The translations under genes were made by a program, and so were the position numbers. DNA of 7,735 bases. Source: an uncultured Succinatimonas sp. (GTDB lineage: Bacteria > Pseudomonadota > Gammaproteobacteria > Enterobacterales > Succinivibrionaceae). Each line of letters opens with the position of its first letter. The stretch's first letter is position 1. The stretch is taken from positions 1-7,735 of the forward strand of contig CABQMD010000037.1 in the NCBI GenBank assembly GCA_902465145.1, given 5' to 3'. Under the pieces are notes generated by a model, which did not search any database, was not told the DNA's origin, and saw only the letters and a list, made by a program, of their open reading frames with translations. Of this stretch, positions 1 to 6,739 are shown in pieces.

Positions 1-12
1 TGATTAGTCTGT

Positions 13-1497
13 TTAATTTAGTTTTTCCTGAACAATCTTAAAACCGCCGGTGCAGTTTTCATTCGAAATGAAATTCAAACGGTTGGTAAAGCCTTCGGGG
101 ATATCTTCCTCGTGATGTGAAACGAAAAGCACCGAGGTGTGACCGTGTTTCATGATATAGGTAATGAAAGCCTTTACCTGAGCGCGGGCAAAGCCGTCTA
201 ATCCCTGTAAAGGTTCGTCCAGGATCAAAAGCGGAGGAGTTTTTACCAAGGCTCGGATGATGAGTAGCATACGCTGCTGTCCGAAGGACAAAGCCTTAAA
301 CGAAGTATGCTCTTTATCGGCAAGTCCAGCGATCTTAAGCCAGGCGCGGGCACAGGAGAGTTCCTCATCCCCGGGGTGGTTATAAAGGCCGATGGAATCG
401 TAAAAACCTGATAACAGTACGTTGATGGCAGGTGAACTTACGCGATAGTCAAGATGCAAGGCTCCTGACACTGCTCCGTAATATTTTTTGATATCCCAAA
501 TGCTTTCACCGTTTCCTCGTTTAAAACCGAAGACGGTAACGTCGTTTGCGTATACCAGCGGGTTATCACCGGTAATGAGCGAGAGCAGAGTTGATTTTCC
601 TGCTCCGTTGGGGCCCATGATGTGCCAATGTTCACCTGGGTTAACCGTAAAATTGAAATGATCGAAGATCACGCGCTGGTATTCTATGTGAATGTCGCGC
701 AGTTGTACTATGGGACCTGACGGGAGCTGCTTTAATGCAAATTTTGACGGAGTGCGCGGCGGATTTACATTCGGCATGTCCGCATATCCTAAAAGTACTT
801 TGGCGTCGGGATCTTTTTCTATTTCCTCTCTTGACGAGAGTTTGGTAATGGCACAGTCCTGAATGATGCCCATTTTGGTAAGAGTTTCTGGGATCTCTGA
901 CGGGCGGTTGACAATCAGCACGGTAGGCGTTTTGTAGCGCAGGTGCATGTCGTTGATGAGCTGTAAAAGATTTTTGCGGGTTTGGATGTCAAGAGCATCA
1001 AAAGGAGTATCCAGAACCAAAAGATTAGGTTTTGAGCATAAAGCCTGTGCCAAAAGAGCCTTTCGTCCTTCGCCGCCTGAAAGAGTACGTAGCGGTTTAT
1101 TTAAAAGTGCTCTTAAATTCATGCCGTCCATAACCTGATCATAAATTTCAGGATCGGCACTATTAAGCAGATCTGCAACGGTAATGCCTATTTCTTCCTT
1201 GGCAGTGGTCGAGTCGGAATTGCGCATGTTGTAGTCATCTTCAAAGAGTTTCATCTGCTTTTCAAAGGAGACTAAAACAGGATGATAATTTTCAGGAGCA
1301 CTGCCTCCGATAAGTTCAAGCTCTCCTGCAAAGGCTCTTGCTATTGAGGTTTTCCCGCTGCCGTTACCGCCTATGAGAACGATGAGGTCGTCAGGTGCTA
1401 CGGTCACTGAACCCAAGTTGGCAGTCGGTTCCTTCCCATGTAATTTCTTACTGATGCGAAAAAGTGCGTTTTCCCACGTGATGGTACGGGTGGTCAT
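13..1497 (-). CDS. modF: ModF-type tandem ABC ATPase (molybdate transport-associated)
   Basis: Cytoplasmic protein of 494 aa with two ABC ATPase domains and no membrane segment, close to the length of E. coli ModF. ModF is linked to molybdate uptake or use, but its exact job is poorly defined. Domain 1 has Walker A GGNGSGKT (residues 43-50), signature LSGGE (139-143) and Walker B ending LVLDTP, so the usual catalytic Glu is Thr164. Domain 2 has Walker A GPNGAGKS (295-302), signature LSFGQQ, an intact LILDEP (D427, E428) and the switch His in FVSHHEED. Stretches such as SIWDIKKYYG, SALHLDYRVSS and ILDEPLQGLD are typical of ModF. I chose ATG 1497 because the fold begins there; CAGG lies 8 bases upstream. 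An in-frame ATG at 1584 would add 29 cysteine-rich residues unlike ModF. No modE or modABC gene is in view. The gene is transcribed away from the uspE-like gene. Confidence 0.88.
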   Translation of the reverse strand: MTTRTITWENALFRISKKLHGKEPTANLGSVTVAPDDLIVLIGGNGSGKTSIARAFAGELELIGGSAPENYHPVLVSFEKQMKLFEDDYNMRNSDSTTAKEEIGITVADLLNSADPEIYDQVMDGMNLRALLNKPLRTLSGGEGRKALLAQALCSKPNLLVLDTPFDALDIQTRKNLLQLINDMHLRYKTPTVLIVNRPSEIPETLTKMGIIQDCAITKLSSREEIEKDPDAKVLLGYADMPNVNPPRTPSKFALKQLPSGPIVQLRDIHIEYQRVIFDHFNFTVNPGEHWHIMGPNGAGKSTLLSLITGDNPLVYANDVTVFGFKRGNGESIWDIKKYYGAVSGALHLDYRVSSPAINVLLSGFYDSIGLYNHPGDEELSCARAWLKIAGLADKEHTSFKALSFGQQRMLLIIRALVKTPPLLILDEPLQGLDGFARAQVKAFITYIMKHGHTSVLFVSHHEEDIPEGFTNRLNFISNENCTGGFKIVQEKLN

Positions 1498-1783
1498 GAT
1501 GTATGCCTGTGTTGTATTTAAAAATAATGAGTGATTGTAACAGGATCGCATGCATACATCTTTCATACATTCTTTTGGCATCATCTTTTGTCAAAAAGGT
1601 TGTTGCAAATTAACTTTGATCCTCTGCGCAAAAACGATTAAAAAACGTGGATCCGGTCCCGATCATGCTTTACCTTTTGTATAAGGTGAATTTTTTTGCC
1701 TGTTTTGAGGCAGCAAAAACCGAATTTAACAGACAAGGAACAGTCACAAATTACATAAGGATGTTCCATAAGGAGATCATGAT
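1498..1783. other. Divergent intergenic region between modF and the uspE-like gene
   Basis: This non-coding stretch must carry the promoters of both flanking genes, but I see no convincing consensus pair. On the plus strand, TTGATC (1616-1621), a 17-base spacer and TAAAAA (1639-1644) make a weak sigma70-like candidate; TATAAG at 1680-1685 is an alternative -10 without a good -35. On the minus strand, TTGCAA and GATGAT separated by 17 bases (about 1580-1609) are an equally weak candidate for modF. A short inverted repeat (TGCCT, 6-base loop, AGGCA) lies at 1697-1712 inside the presumed plus-strand leader. The open frames crossing this region show no protein family features. Confidence 0.4.
1770..1775 (+). 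promoter_or_regulatory. Ribosome binding site of the uspE-like gene
   Basis: AAGGAG lies 8 bases before the ATG at 1784. This fixes the start and rules out the ATG at 1779, which is in another frame and too close to the site. Confidence 0.85.
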
Positions 1784-2674
1784 ATGGCAGAGCGCAACAA
1801 TACTTTTGCGGTGCTTTTAAAACCCGGAGAGGAACAGCCGGCAATAGGAAGAGCCGCTCAATATGCTCATTTTGAGCCTTCCATTGAAGTTACCGCAGTA
1901 CGAGTGGTAAACAATTGGAGATCCGGAGAGGAAAATGCCGTTACCAACAGGGTAAAGGCTGATTTTGAAAAATTGTGCCGCCGTTATCCTGCCATATTGA
2001 ACTTTAAATTAAAGGTGATCTTTTCAAAGGATGTTCCAGAAGCCTTCGTTAAAGAATGTCATGACGGCGGATATGCTTTGGCCATAATTTCAGCCAATCG
2101 ACGCAATACCATCAAAGATCTTTTTATAAGTACCATTGACAGTAGCATTATGAAGACCATCTCGATCCCTTTGATGGTGGTAAAAGACGAGCACAGTCAG
2201 AGCAAACTCGGACGCACCATCTTGCTGGCCGTGGATTTTGAGGAAAGCTCGCATCTTAAGATTTTAGATGAGAAATTGTTAGGCGCTGCGGTTAAATTTG
2301 CAGAGCATTTCAACGGCGAGGTGCATATAGTCAATTGCGTAAGTCCGGTAAATCGCGGTCTTATGGCAGGTGATACCAGTTTGTCAAAGATCATCACGGG
2401 AAGCGGAACCATGAGCCGAGTAGGAGTGCATCATCGTATCGTTGAGGAGTTTGCAGAGGAACATAATATTCCCATTGCACATACTCACGTGGTGGAAGGT
2501 CGTATCGACGAGGAGATCCCGAGACTTTGCGAACAACTCGATGCCCGCATGGTATGCATGAGTTCAAGTCCAAGATCGTCTTTCTTCGGAACGGTAAATT
2601 CTTCTGCCTGCGAACTTGTTCTGGAACAGATCCGCGGTGACGTTTTCATAGTCACTGCAGAACAGCAAGCATAA
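1784..2674 (+). CDS. uspE: Tandem-domain universal stress protein, UspE-like
   Basis: Soluble protein of 296 aa made of two Usp domains, residues 1 to about 135 and about 145 to 296. Each ends in the strand typical of the family: IPLMVVKDE in the first, DVFIVTAE in the second. The two-domain layout, the KDE end of domain 1 and the LDEKLLGAAVKFAEHFNGEVHIV segment resemble E. coli UspE (316 aa). UspE-class proteins help survival under stress and affect motility and adhesion; the molecular activity is not settled. Neither domain has the glycine-rich ATP loop (G-2x-G-9x-G-S/T) of ATP-binding Usps: domain 2 reads MSSSPRSSFFGTVNSSA there. It is therefore probably a non-ATP-binding or altered type. 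It is a single-gene unit with its own strong ribosome binding site and a terminator right after the stop. Assignment to the Usp family is firm; orthology with uspE is likely but not proven. Confidence 0.8.
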   Translation: MAERNNTFAVLLKPGEEQPAIGRAAQYAHFEPSIEVTAVRVVNNWRSGEENAVTNRVKADFEKLCRRYPAILNFKLKVIFSKDVPEAFVKECHDGGYALAIISANRRNTIKDLFISTIDSSIMKTISIPLMVVKDEHSQSKLGRTILLAVDFEESSHLKILDEKLLGAAVKFAEHFNGEVHIVNCVSPVNRGLMAGDTSLSKIITGSGTMSRVGVHHRIVEEFAEEHNIPIAHTHVVEGRIDEEIPRLCEQLDARMVCMSSSPRSSFFGTVNSSACELVLEQIRGDVFIVTAEQQA

Positions 2675-2687
2675 ACAGCAGACAAAT

Positions 2688-2719
2688 AAAAAGCCCTCGT
2701 AAAAAAACGAGGGCTTTTT
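2688..2719. terminator. Bidirectional rho-independent terminator
   Basis: A perfect 13-bp inverted repeat with arms AAAAAGCCCTCGT (2688-2700) and ACGAGGGCTTTTT (2707-2719) and a 6-A loop. The GC core is flanked by A and T runs on both sides, so it works as a U-tailed hairpin on either strand. It lies 13 bases after the uspE-like stop and 17 bases after the ychF stop, serving both convergent units. Confidence 0.93.
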
Positions 2720-2736
2720 AAATTCAGAGTCTTAAA

Positions 2737-3831
2737 TCAGACGTTAAACAGGAATTCGAACAAATCTCCGTCCTGCACTACGTAATCTTTTCCTTCCGAG
2801 CGCAGTTTGCCTGCTTCTTTTGCTCCTACCTCACCGTTGTATTTGATGAAATCGTCGTAGGCTATGGTCTGAGCACGAATGAAACCGCGTTCAAAGTCCG
2901 AGTGGATCTTGCCTGCTGCCTGCGGTGCGGTGGCACCGACCTTGACCGTCCATGCTCTTACTTCCTTTGGACCTGCGGTGAAGAAGGTTTGTAATCCCAG
3001 CAACTGGTAACCTGCACGGATCACACGGTTAAGTCCAGGTTCGGTAATTCCCATGCTTTCCATGAATTCTTTGCGATCTTCATCGTCCATGGATGCAAGA
3101 TCTGCTTCAACTGCGGCAGAAACCGGTACCACTACCGAACCTTCTTTAGCCGCTATTTCCTTTACTTCATCAAGATAAGGATTGTTTTCAAAACCGTCTT
3201 CTGAAACATTTGCAATGTACATCACCGGTTTTAAGGTCAGGAAATTGAAATTCTTAATGGCTTCGCGATCGGCTTTGGTAAATTCCACCTGACGGAGGTT
3301 TTTACCTGCTTCAAGGGCCGGTTTACATTTTTCCAAAGCAACCACCTGAGCCAAGGCTTCCTTATCACCGCCGGTGCGCGCGCGTTTGGTCAGACGTTGC
3401 AGGGCCTTGTCACAGATCTCAAGATCGCTTAAAGCAAGCTCGGTGCTGATGATCTCGATATCTTCGCGGGGATTAACCTTACCGCTGACATGGATCACGT
3501 TCTCATCGTCAAAACATCTGACTACGTGAGCAATGGCATCGGTTTCGCGTATGTTCATCAAAAACTGATTGCCAAGACCTTCGCCTTTGGATGCTCCTTT
3601 GACCAATCCTGCGATGTCGACGAATTCCATGGAAGTGGGGACTATCTTGGCAGGGTGCACAATGGCTGCAATCTTATCAAGTCGCGGATCCGGTACGGGA
3701 ACTATGCCGGTATTAGGATCGATGGTACAGAAAGGGAAGTTTTCAGCAGCGATCCCGGCTTTGGTTAAAGCGTTAAAAAGTGTGGATTTGCCGACGTTCG
3801 GCAGACCTACTATGCCGCAGTTAAAACCCAT
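2737..3831 (-). CDS. ychF: Redox-regulated ribosome-associated ATPase YchF
   Basis: Full-length (364 aa; E. coli 363) Obg-family P-loop NTPase of the YchF/OLA1 group, which binds ribosomes and acts as a negative factor in oxidative stress responses. Visible motifs are G1 GLPNVGKST (residues 9-17), G2 region [10 protein letters not shown] with Cys35 (the redox-sensitive Cys in E. coli), G3 DIAG (72-75) and His114, the reported catalytic His of E. coli YchF. The G4 position is NVSE (208-211) instead of NKxD, which explains the family's preference for ATP over GTP. The last 85 or so residues form the TGS domain, ending [11 protein letters not shown]. The ATG at 3831 has AGAGGA a few bases upstream (GAGGA at 3836-3840). 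It is the last gene of the pcnB-folK-pth-ychF unit, 32 bases after pth, and is followed by the terminator at 2688-2719. Confidence 0.97.
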   Translation of the reverse strand: MGFNCGIVGLPNVGKSTLFNALTKAGIAAENFPFCTIDPNTGIVPVPDPRLDKIAAIVHPAKIVPTSMEFVDIAGLVKGASKGEGLGNQFLMNIRETDAIAHVVRCFDDENVIHVSGKVNPREDIEIISTELALSDLEICDKALQRLTKRARTGGDKEALAQVVALEKCKPALEAGKNLRQVEFTKADREAIKNFNFLTLKPVMYIANVSEDGFENNPYLDEVKEIAAKEGSVVVPVSAAVEADLASMDDEDRKEFMESMGITEPGLNRVIRAGYQLLGLQTFFTAGPKEVRAWTVKVGATAPQAAGKIHSDFERGFIRAQTIAYDDFIKYNGEVGAKEAGKLRSEGKDYVVQDGDLFEFLFNV

Positions 3832-3863
3832 GATGTCCTCTTTAATTTTTTCTTTTTGGTTGA

Positions 3864-4472
3864 TTAGTTTTTTTGATTAGGTTTAAAGCCGTTTACGGCG
3901 CAGGTAGCCTTTTGCAGACCTGAGGTATACAACGTTTTTAAAGCCTGCAATGCACAAGAGTATGCTTCGTCTATATCCTCACGATCGTTGGGCGAGCAAC
4001 GCCCGAGAACCCAGCTTATAACATCGCGTGAAGGAGGCATACCTATTCCTATGCGCAGTCTCATGAAATTCTGGTTATTACCGAGGTTCGCTCCTATGCT
4101 TTTAAGGCCGTTGTGACCTGCAAAACCGCCTCCGATTTTTAGTTTCATGTGCCCAGGCAAAAGATCCAGATCGTCATGTACGACGAGTATTTCTTCAGTG
4201 GTAATTTTAAAAAAAGTACATAAAGCGGCGACACTGCGTCCGCTTTCATTCATAAAAGTGGTCGGAAAGAGCAGTCTTACGTCGTGATTTGCAAGATTTC
4301 CGCGTGCGCTCATGCCCAAAAAACGACTTTCATTTTGCAAGGTAACATGCATGTCATCTGCAAGCAGTTGCAAAAAATCCACTCCCACGTTATGACGGGT
4401 ATGTGTATATTGTGAACCCGGGTTTCCAAGCCCCACGATCAGTTTTGGTAAAACTTGGCCTTTTTCAGTCAC
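3864..4472 (-). CDS. pth: Peptidyl-tRNA hydrolase
   Basis: Cytoplasmic enzyme of 202 aa (bacterial Pth is about 190-200) that cleaves the ester bond of peptidyl-tRNAs dropped from ribosomes, recycling tRNA. The active-site set is complete: Asn17 (VGLGNPG), His27 (TRHNVG), Asn75 (TFMNESG), Asp100 (VHDDLDL) and Asn121 (GHNGLK). All are offset by +7 from E. coli residues N10, H20, N68, D93 and N114. The start is GTG at 4472-4470, not ATG. A TAA lies in frame only two codons upstream (4481-4479), no other ATG, GTG or TTG precedes the first family motif, and GAGG (4482-4485) lies 9 bases upstream. The GTG overlaps the end of folK by 8 bases (GTGACTGA), so translation is probably coupled. The pth-ychF pairing is a common gammaproteobacterial arrangement. 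Confidence 0.96.
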   Translation of the reverse strand: MTEKGQVLPKLIVGLGNPGSQYTHTRHNVGVDFLQLLADDMHVTLQNESRFLGMSARGNLANHDVRLLFPTTFMNESGRSVAALCTFFKITTEEILVVHDDLDLLPGHMKLKIGGGFAGHNGLKSIGANLGNNQNFMRLRIGIGMPPSRDVISWVLGRCSPNDREDIDEAYSCALQALKTLYTSGLQKATCAVNGFKPNQKN

Positions 4473-4956
4473 AGATCTTTACCTCATTTTTTTGCTCGCA
4501 GGTGAGCTTACTGCAAAGTTCATTTACTGTTTTGTTATGTTGCGAAATGACAAAATCACCTGCTATCTGACATAACGGAACCAAAACAAAAGCACGTTCG
4601 TGCAAATGCGGGTGCGGCAATGTCAGTTCTTTTGTGTGCATAACCAAATCGTCAAAGGCGATCAGGTCAAGATCCAGAGTACGCGGACCGTATTTTAAGT
4701 TGCGAACGCGATGAAAATCTTGTTCCAGCTTTTGCATGCAGTGTAAAAGTGAAAGCGGATCAAGTCCGGTTTCAAGTTTACAGGCACAATTGATAAAGTC
4801 CGGCTGTTCCTTGTATCCCCAAGGTTTGGTCAGATAAAACGAAGAAAACGCCAGCATACGACAATCATCAAGTTTTCCCAAAGCCTTGATTGCTACAGTA
4901 ACGTTTTCTTTGCTGTTTCCTAAATTGGATCCTATGGAAATTAGTGCAACTGACAT
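4465..4956 (-). CDS. folK: 2-amino-4-hydroxy-6-hydroxymethyldihydropteridine pyrophosphokinase (HPPK)
   Basis: HPPK of 163 aa (E. coli 159). It transfers pyrophosphate from ATP to 6-hydroxymethyl-7,8-dihydropterin, the step before dihydropteroate synthase in folate synthesis. Family motifs are the N-terminal ISIGSNLGN, the pterin loop PWGYKEQPDFIN (residues 45-56), YGPRTLDLDLI with metal-binding Asp95 and Asp97, the same numbers as in E. coli, and LPHPHLHERAFVLVPL. The ATG at 4956 is preferred: it opens directly into the first beta strand and lies 2 bases after the pcnB stop. A TTG at 4989 would add 11 residues and overlap pcnB. No strong Shine-Dalgarno precedes it, only GGA within the end of pcnB, so expression probably depends on coupling to pcnB translation. 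pcnB-folK is a standard gene pair in gammaproteobacteria. Confidence 0.95.
   Translation of the reverse strand: MSVALISIGSNLGNSKENVTVAIKALGKLDDCRMLAFSSFYLTKPWGYKEQPDFINCACKLETGLDPLSLLHCMQKLEQDFHRVRNLKYGPRTLDLDLIAFDDLVMHTKELTLPHPHLHERAFVLVPLCQIAGDFVISQHNKTVNELCSKLTCEQKNEVKICD
4482..4485 (-). promoter_or_regulatory. Ribosome binding site deciding the GTG start of pth
   Basis: GAGG on the minus strand, 9 bases before the GTG at 4472, inside the last codons of folK. Together with the in-frame stop just upstream it fixes the unusual start codon. Confidence 0.7.
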
Positions 4957-4958
4957 TT

Positions 4959-6557
4959 TTAAGGATCCAAATGCATGGAAGCGCGCCAAGCACGGGCTCG
5001 GGCCAAACGATCTTCTCTTTCAGGATCAACGTTTTCAATAATTGTCTGTTCGCTTGGCTTGGTTTCCTGAGTCAGTACGGAAGTCTTTTCTTGTCCATTT
5101 GTTACCACAGCTGCTTTTACGTCGCGTTTTTTCTGATTCTTTGACGAACGCGATTTCCTTTCTGCCTCAAACCCAGGACTCATACTCCAAGGATCGGTAT
5201 TTTCCGTATCGAAATTTGCCACGTAGCGTTCTCTTGCCAAGCGTTGTTCTTTTTTCTGCTTGGATCTTGCGGCGCTTTCGTCATAGTACGGTTGCCAGAA
5301 ACGCACGAAAGGTTCAAGGTATGGTTCAAAACGCGCTCTTAACCTGAAGATATCGAATCCTCCGCGGAAGAGTTGGCGGGATGCCACTGCTTCTACCGAT
5401 TGCGGATCGTCTATTTCCAAAAATTGCAATTGCAAAGACCACATGGAACGTATCGATTCTGAGATACTCATGGGAATTGCAGTTACTGCATGCTGAACTC
5501 GCAGTACTTTAGGGCATGCTATGTCGGCAAGTTCGCGCATGGAAGCTGCGTTGACCACACTGTCATTGAGATCGCTAAGCCTTAAAACTTCGCTTTGGAA
5601 TTTTGCCCAGAGAATAACTGCGTATAAAAAGTGCGGCATGTTGCGTTTTTGCTCTTTGCAACGCTCGTCCGAACTCTTTAGAGCATATTCGACAAAAGAA
5701 TTGAATACCGGGTTTTCAAGGTACTCATCAAGTCCCGGGAACAGGATCTCGAAAATTCCGTATTCTTTTAAGATCCTGAAGCTTTGCAAGCCGTGTCCTG
5801 TCAGAAACAGCTTGTTTACTTCCTCGAACATTCTGGCATTGGAAACCTCTTTTAAAGAGGGAGCCATACGTTTAATGGGATCTGCGGTGCGCTTTGAGAT
5901 TTTAAAACCGAGTTTTGCGGCAAAACGCAAGGCTCTGATCATGCGTACGGGATCTTCTGCATAACGTTTTTCAGGATCGCCTATGATATCAATCACCTTT
6001 TCTCTCAGATCGTAAAGACCTGCGTGATAATCGATGAGTTCTCCGCGTTTTAGATCGTAATAGATGGCATTGATGGTAAAGTCGCGGCGTTCTGCGTCTT
6101 CATCCAAAGTACGGCCGTATACGTTGTCACGTACCAGCATGCCGCTTTCTGATGCTTGGTGTCTGAAAGTATTGCGATCGTTTTCCTGGTTGGCTCTGAA
6201 TGTGGTTACTTCGATGATGTCACGTCCGAAAACCACGTGTACGATGCGAAAACGTCTGCCGATGATCCTTGAGTTACGGAATACGCGGCGTACCTGCTCT
6301 GGGGTCGCGTTGGTCGAAACATCAAAATCTTTGGGAGTTTCACCGCTTAACAGATCACGAATGCAACCGCCTACCAAATAAGCCTGAAAACCTGCTTTTT
6401 GCAAGCCTTCCAACACTCTTATTGCTTGTACGGAAATGTCTTTTCTTTTAATACTGTGCTGTCTGCTGTTAAGCACCAGTTTTGCTGAGCCGTTCTTTTT
6501 GACTTGGTTTTTGTTCTGTTTGAGGATCTTCTCAAGATCCGCTGCCTGGAAAGTAAT
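4959..6557 (-). CDS. pcnB: Poly(A) polymerase I, probable AUU start
   Basis: Adds poly(A) tails to mRNA and small RNA 3' ends, marking them for decay; in E. coli it is also needed for ColE1-type plasmid copy control. It is a class II nucleotidyltransferase. In order are LVGGCIRDLL, the catalytic pair in KDFDVSTNATPEQV, the PAP-type signature IIGRRFRIVH (separating PAP from CCA-adding enzymes), ERRDFTIN with the third acidic residue, and EDPVRMIRALRFAAKLGF. A basic tail of about 110 residues follows. Counted from the ATT at 6557 it is 532 aa, with the catalytic Asp residues at about 77, 79 and 159. The first ordinary start, GTG at 6476, gives 505 aa but has no Shine-Dalgarno and removes residues (KLVLNSRQHSIKRKDIS) that resemble E. 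coli PcnB. No ATG, GTG or TTG exists between the upstream in-frame TAG (6572-6570) and that GTG. Gene identity is certain; the start is strongly supported but inferred. Confidence 0.93.
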   Translation of the reverse strand: MTFQAADLEKILKQNKNQVKKNGSAKLVLNSRQHSIKRKDISVQAIRVLEGLQKAGFQAYLVGGCIRDLLSGETPKDFDVSTNATPEQVRRVFRNSRIIGRRFRIVHVVFGRDIIEVTTFRANQENDRNTFRHQASESGMLVRDNVYGRTLDEDAERRDFTINAIYYDLKRGELIDYHAGLYDLREKVIDIIGDPEKRYAEDPVRMIRALRFAAKLGFKISKRTADPIKRMAPSLKEVSNARMFEEVNKLFLTGHGLQSFRILKEYGIFEILFPGLDEYLENPVFNSFVEYALKSSDERCKEQKRNMPHFLYAVILWAKFQSEVLRLSDLNDSVVNAASMRELADIACPKVLRVQHAVTAIPMSISESIRSMWSLQLQFLEIDDPQSVEAVASRQLFRGGFDIFRLRARFEPYLEPFVRFWQPYYDESAARSKQKKEQRLARERYVANFDTENTDPWSMSPGFEAERKSRSSKNQKKRDVKAAVVTNGQEKTSVLTQETKPSEQTIIENVDPEREDRLARARAWRASMHLDP

Positions 6558-6733
6558 TTTACTGTACCTCTACTAAATGTCTTATCAGCCGTCAGGAGAG
6601 TTTTGTCTTGTCCGGCATTAGCCAAGGTGCGGCTTAATCGAAATTAAGAAAACGCACATATAAACTGCGTGCCATTCTTTTCTACCGAATTTATCTTTTT
6701 TTTCTTTGAAAGTGCATCGGTAAGCCTGTTTTG
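6558..6733 (-). other. Putative long 5' leader of pcnB mRNA
   Basis: About 175 bases between the predicted transcription start (near 6733) and the ATT start. It contains a hairpin at 6627-6657. The inner stem has arms CTTAAT and ATTAAG closed by a UUCG loop on the minus strand; beyond an internal loop the outer stem is GTGCG with CGCAC. Two very short open frames lie in it, 6717-6691 (8 codons) and 6675-6634 (13 codons), the second ending inside the hairpin. I see no tRNA fold and no riboswitch that I recognise. The leader has not been shown to be regulatory. Confidence 0.45.
6567..6571 (-). promoter_or_regulatory. Ribosome binding site for the AUU start of pcnB
   Basis: AGAGG on the minus strand, followed by 9 bases (TACAGTAAA) and then ATT at 6557-6555. 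It is the only good Shine-Dalgarno near the 5' end of pcnB, and no ATG, GTG or TTG lies at the right distance in the pcnB frame, which points to AUU initiation. Confidence 0.7.
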
Positions 6734-6739
6734 CGGGGC

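Noticed and set aside
1498..1584. ModF could begin at ATG 1584, giving 523 aa
   Set aside because: The extra 29 residues (several Cys and Met) do not look like ModF, and no ribosome site precedes 1584; the ATG at 1497 gives the family length.
1672..1687. MerR/CueR-type operator (ACCTT...AAGGT)
   Set aside because: Arms are only 5 bp with a 6-base centre, and the long -35/-10 spacing typical of that family is not seen.
3490..3880. Plus-strand frames of 92 and 103 codons opposite ychF
   Set aside because: Antisense shadows of a highly conserved gene, without a ribosome site or recognisable domain.
3832..3882. Near-tandem TTGATTAG copies around the pth stop
   Set aside because: Only two short copies in AT-rich sequence, one of them coding for the last residues of Pth; no sign of an attachment site or mobile element.
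4927..4976. Two GGATCC sites about 45 bases apart at the pcnB/folK junction
   Set aside because: They fall within normal coding sequence and fit the general GATC abundance; no cloning scar or junction is apparent.
4957..4989. folK could start at TTG 4989
   Set aside because: It would overlap the end of pcnB by about 30 bases, add residues before the first beta strand, and use a weaker codon than ATG 4956.
5042..6451. Several plus-strand frames opposite pcnB
   Set aside because: They lie antisense to a confident gene; none has a plausible start site or protein motif.
6419..6625. A 68-codon minus-strand frame across the pcnB start
   Set aside because: It starts with TTG, overlaps pcnB in another frame and shows no family features; it is a shadow of pcnB and its leader.
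6558..6733. tRNA, riboswitch or independent small RNA downstream of the strong -10
   Set aside because: The GC-rich discriminator recalls tRNA promoters, but no cloverleaf, T-loop or known riboswitch core is visible and no terminator follows before pcnB.
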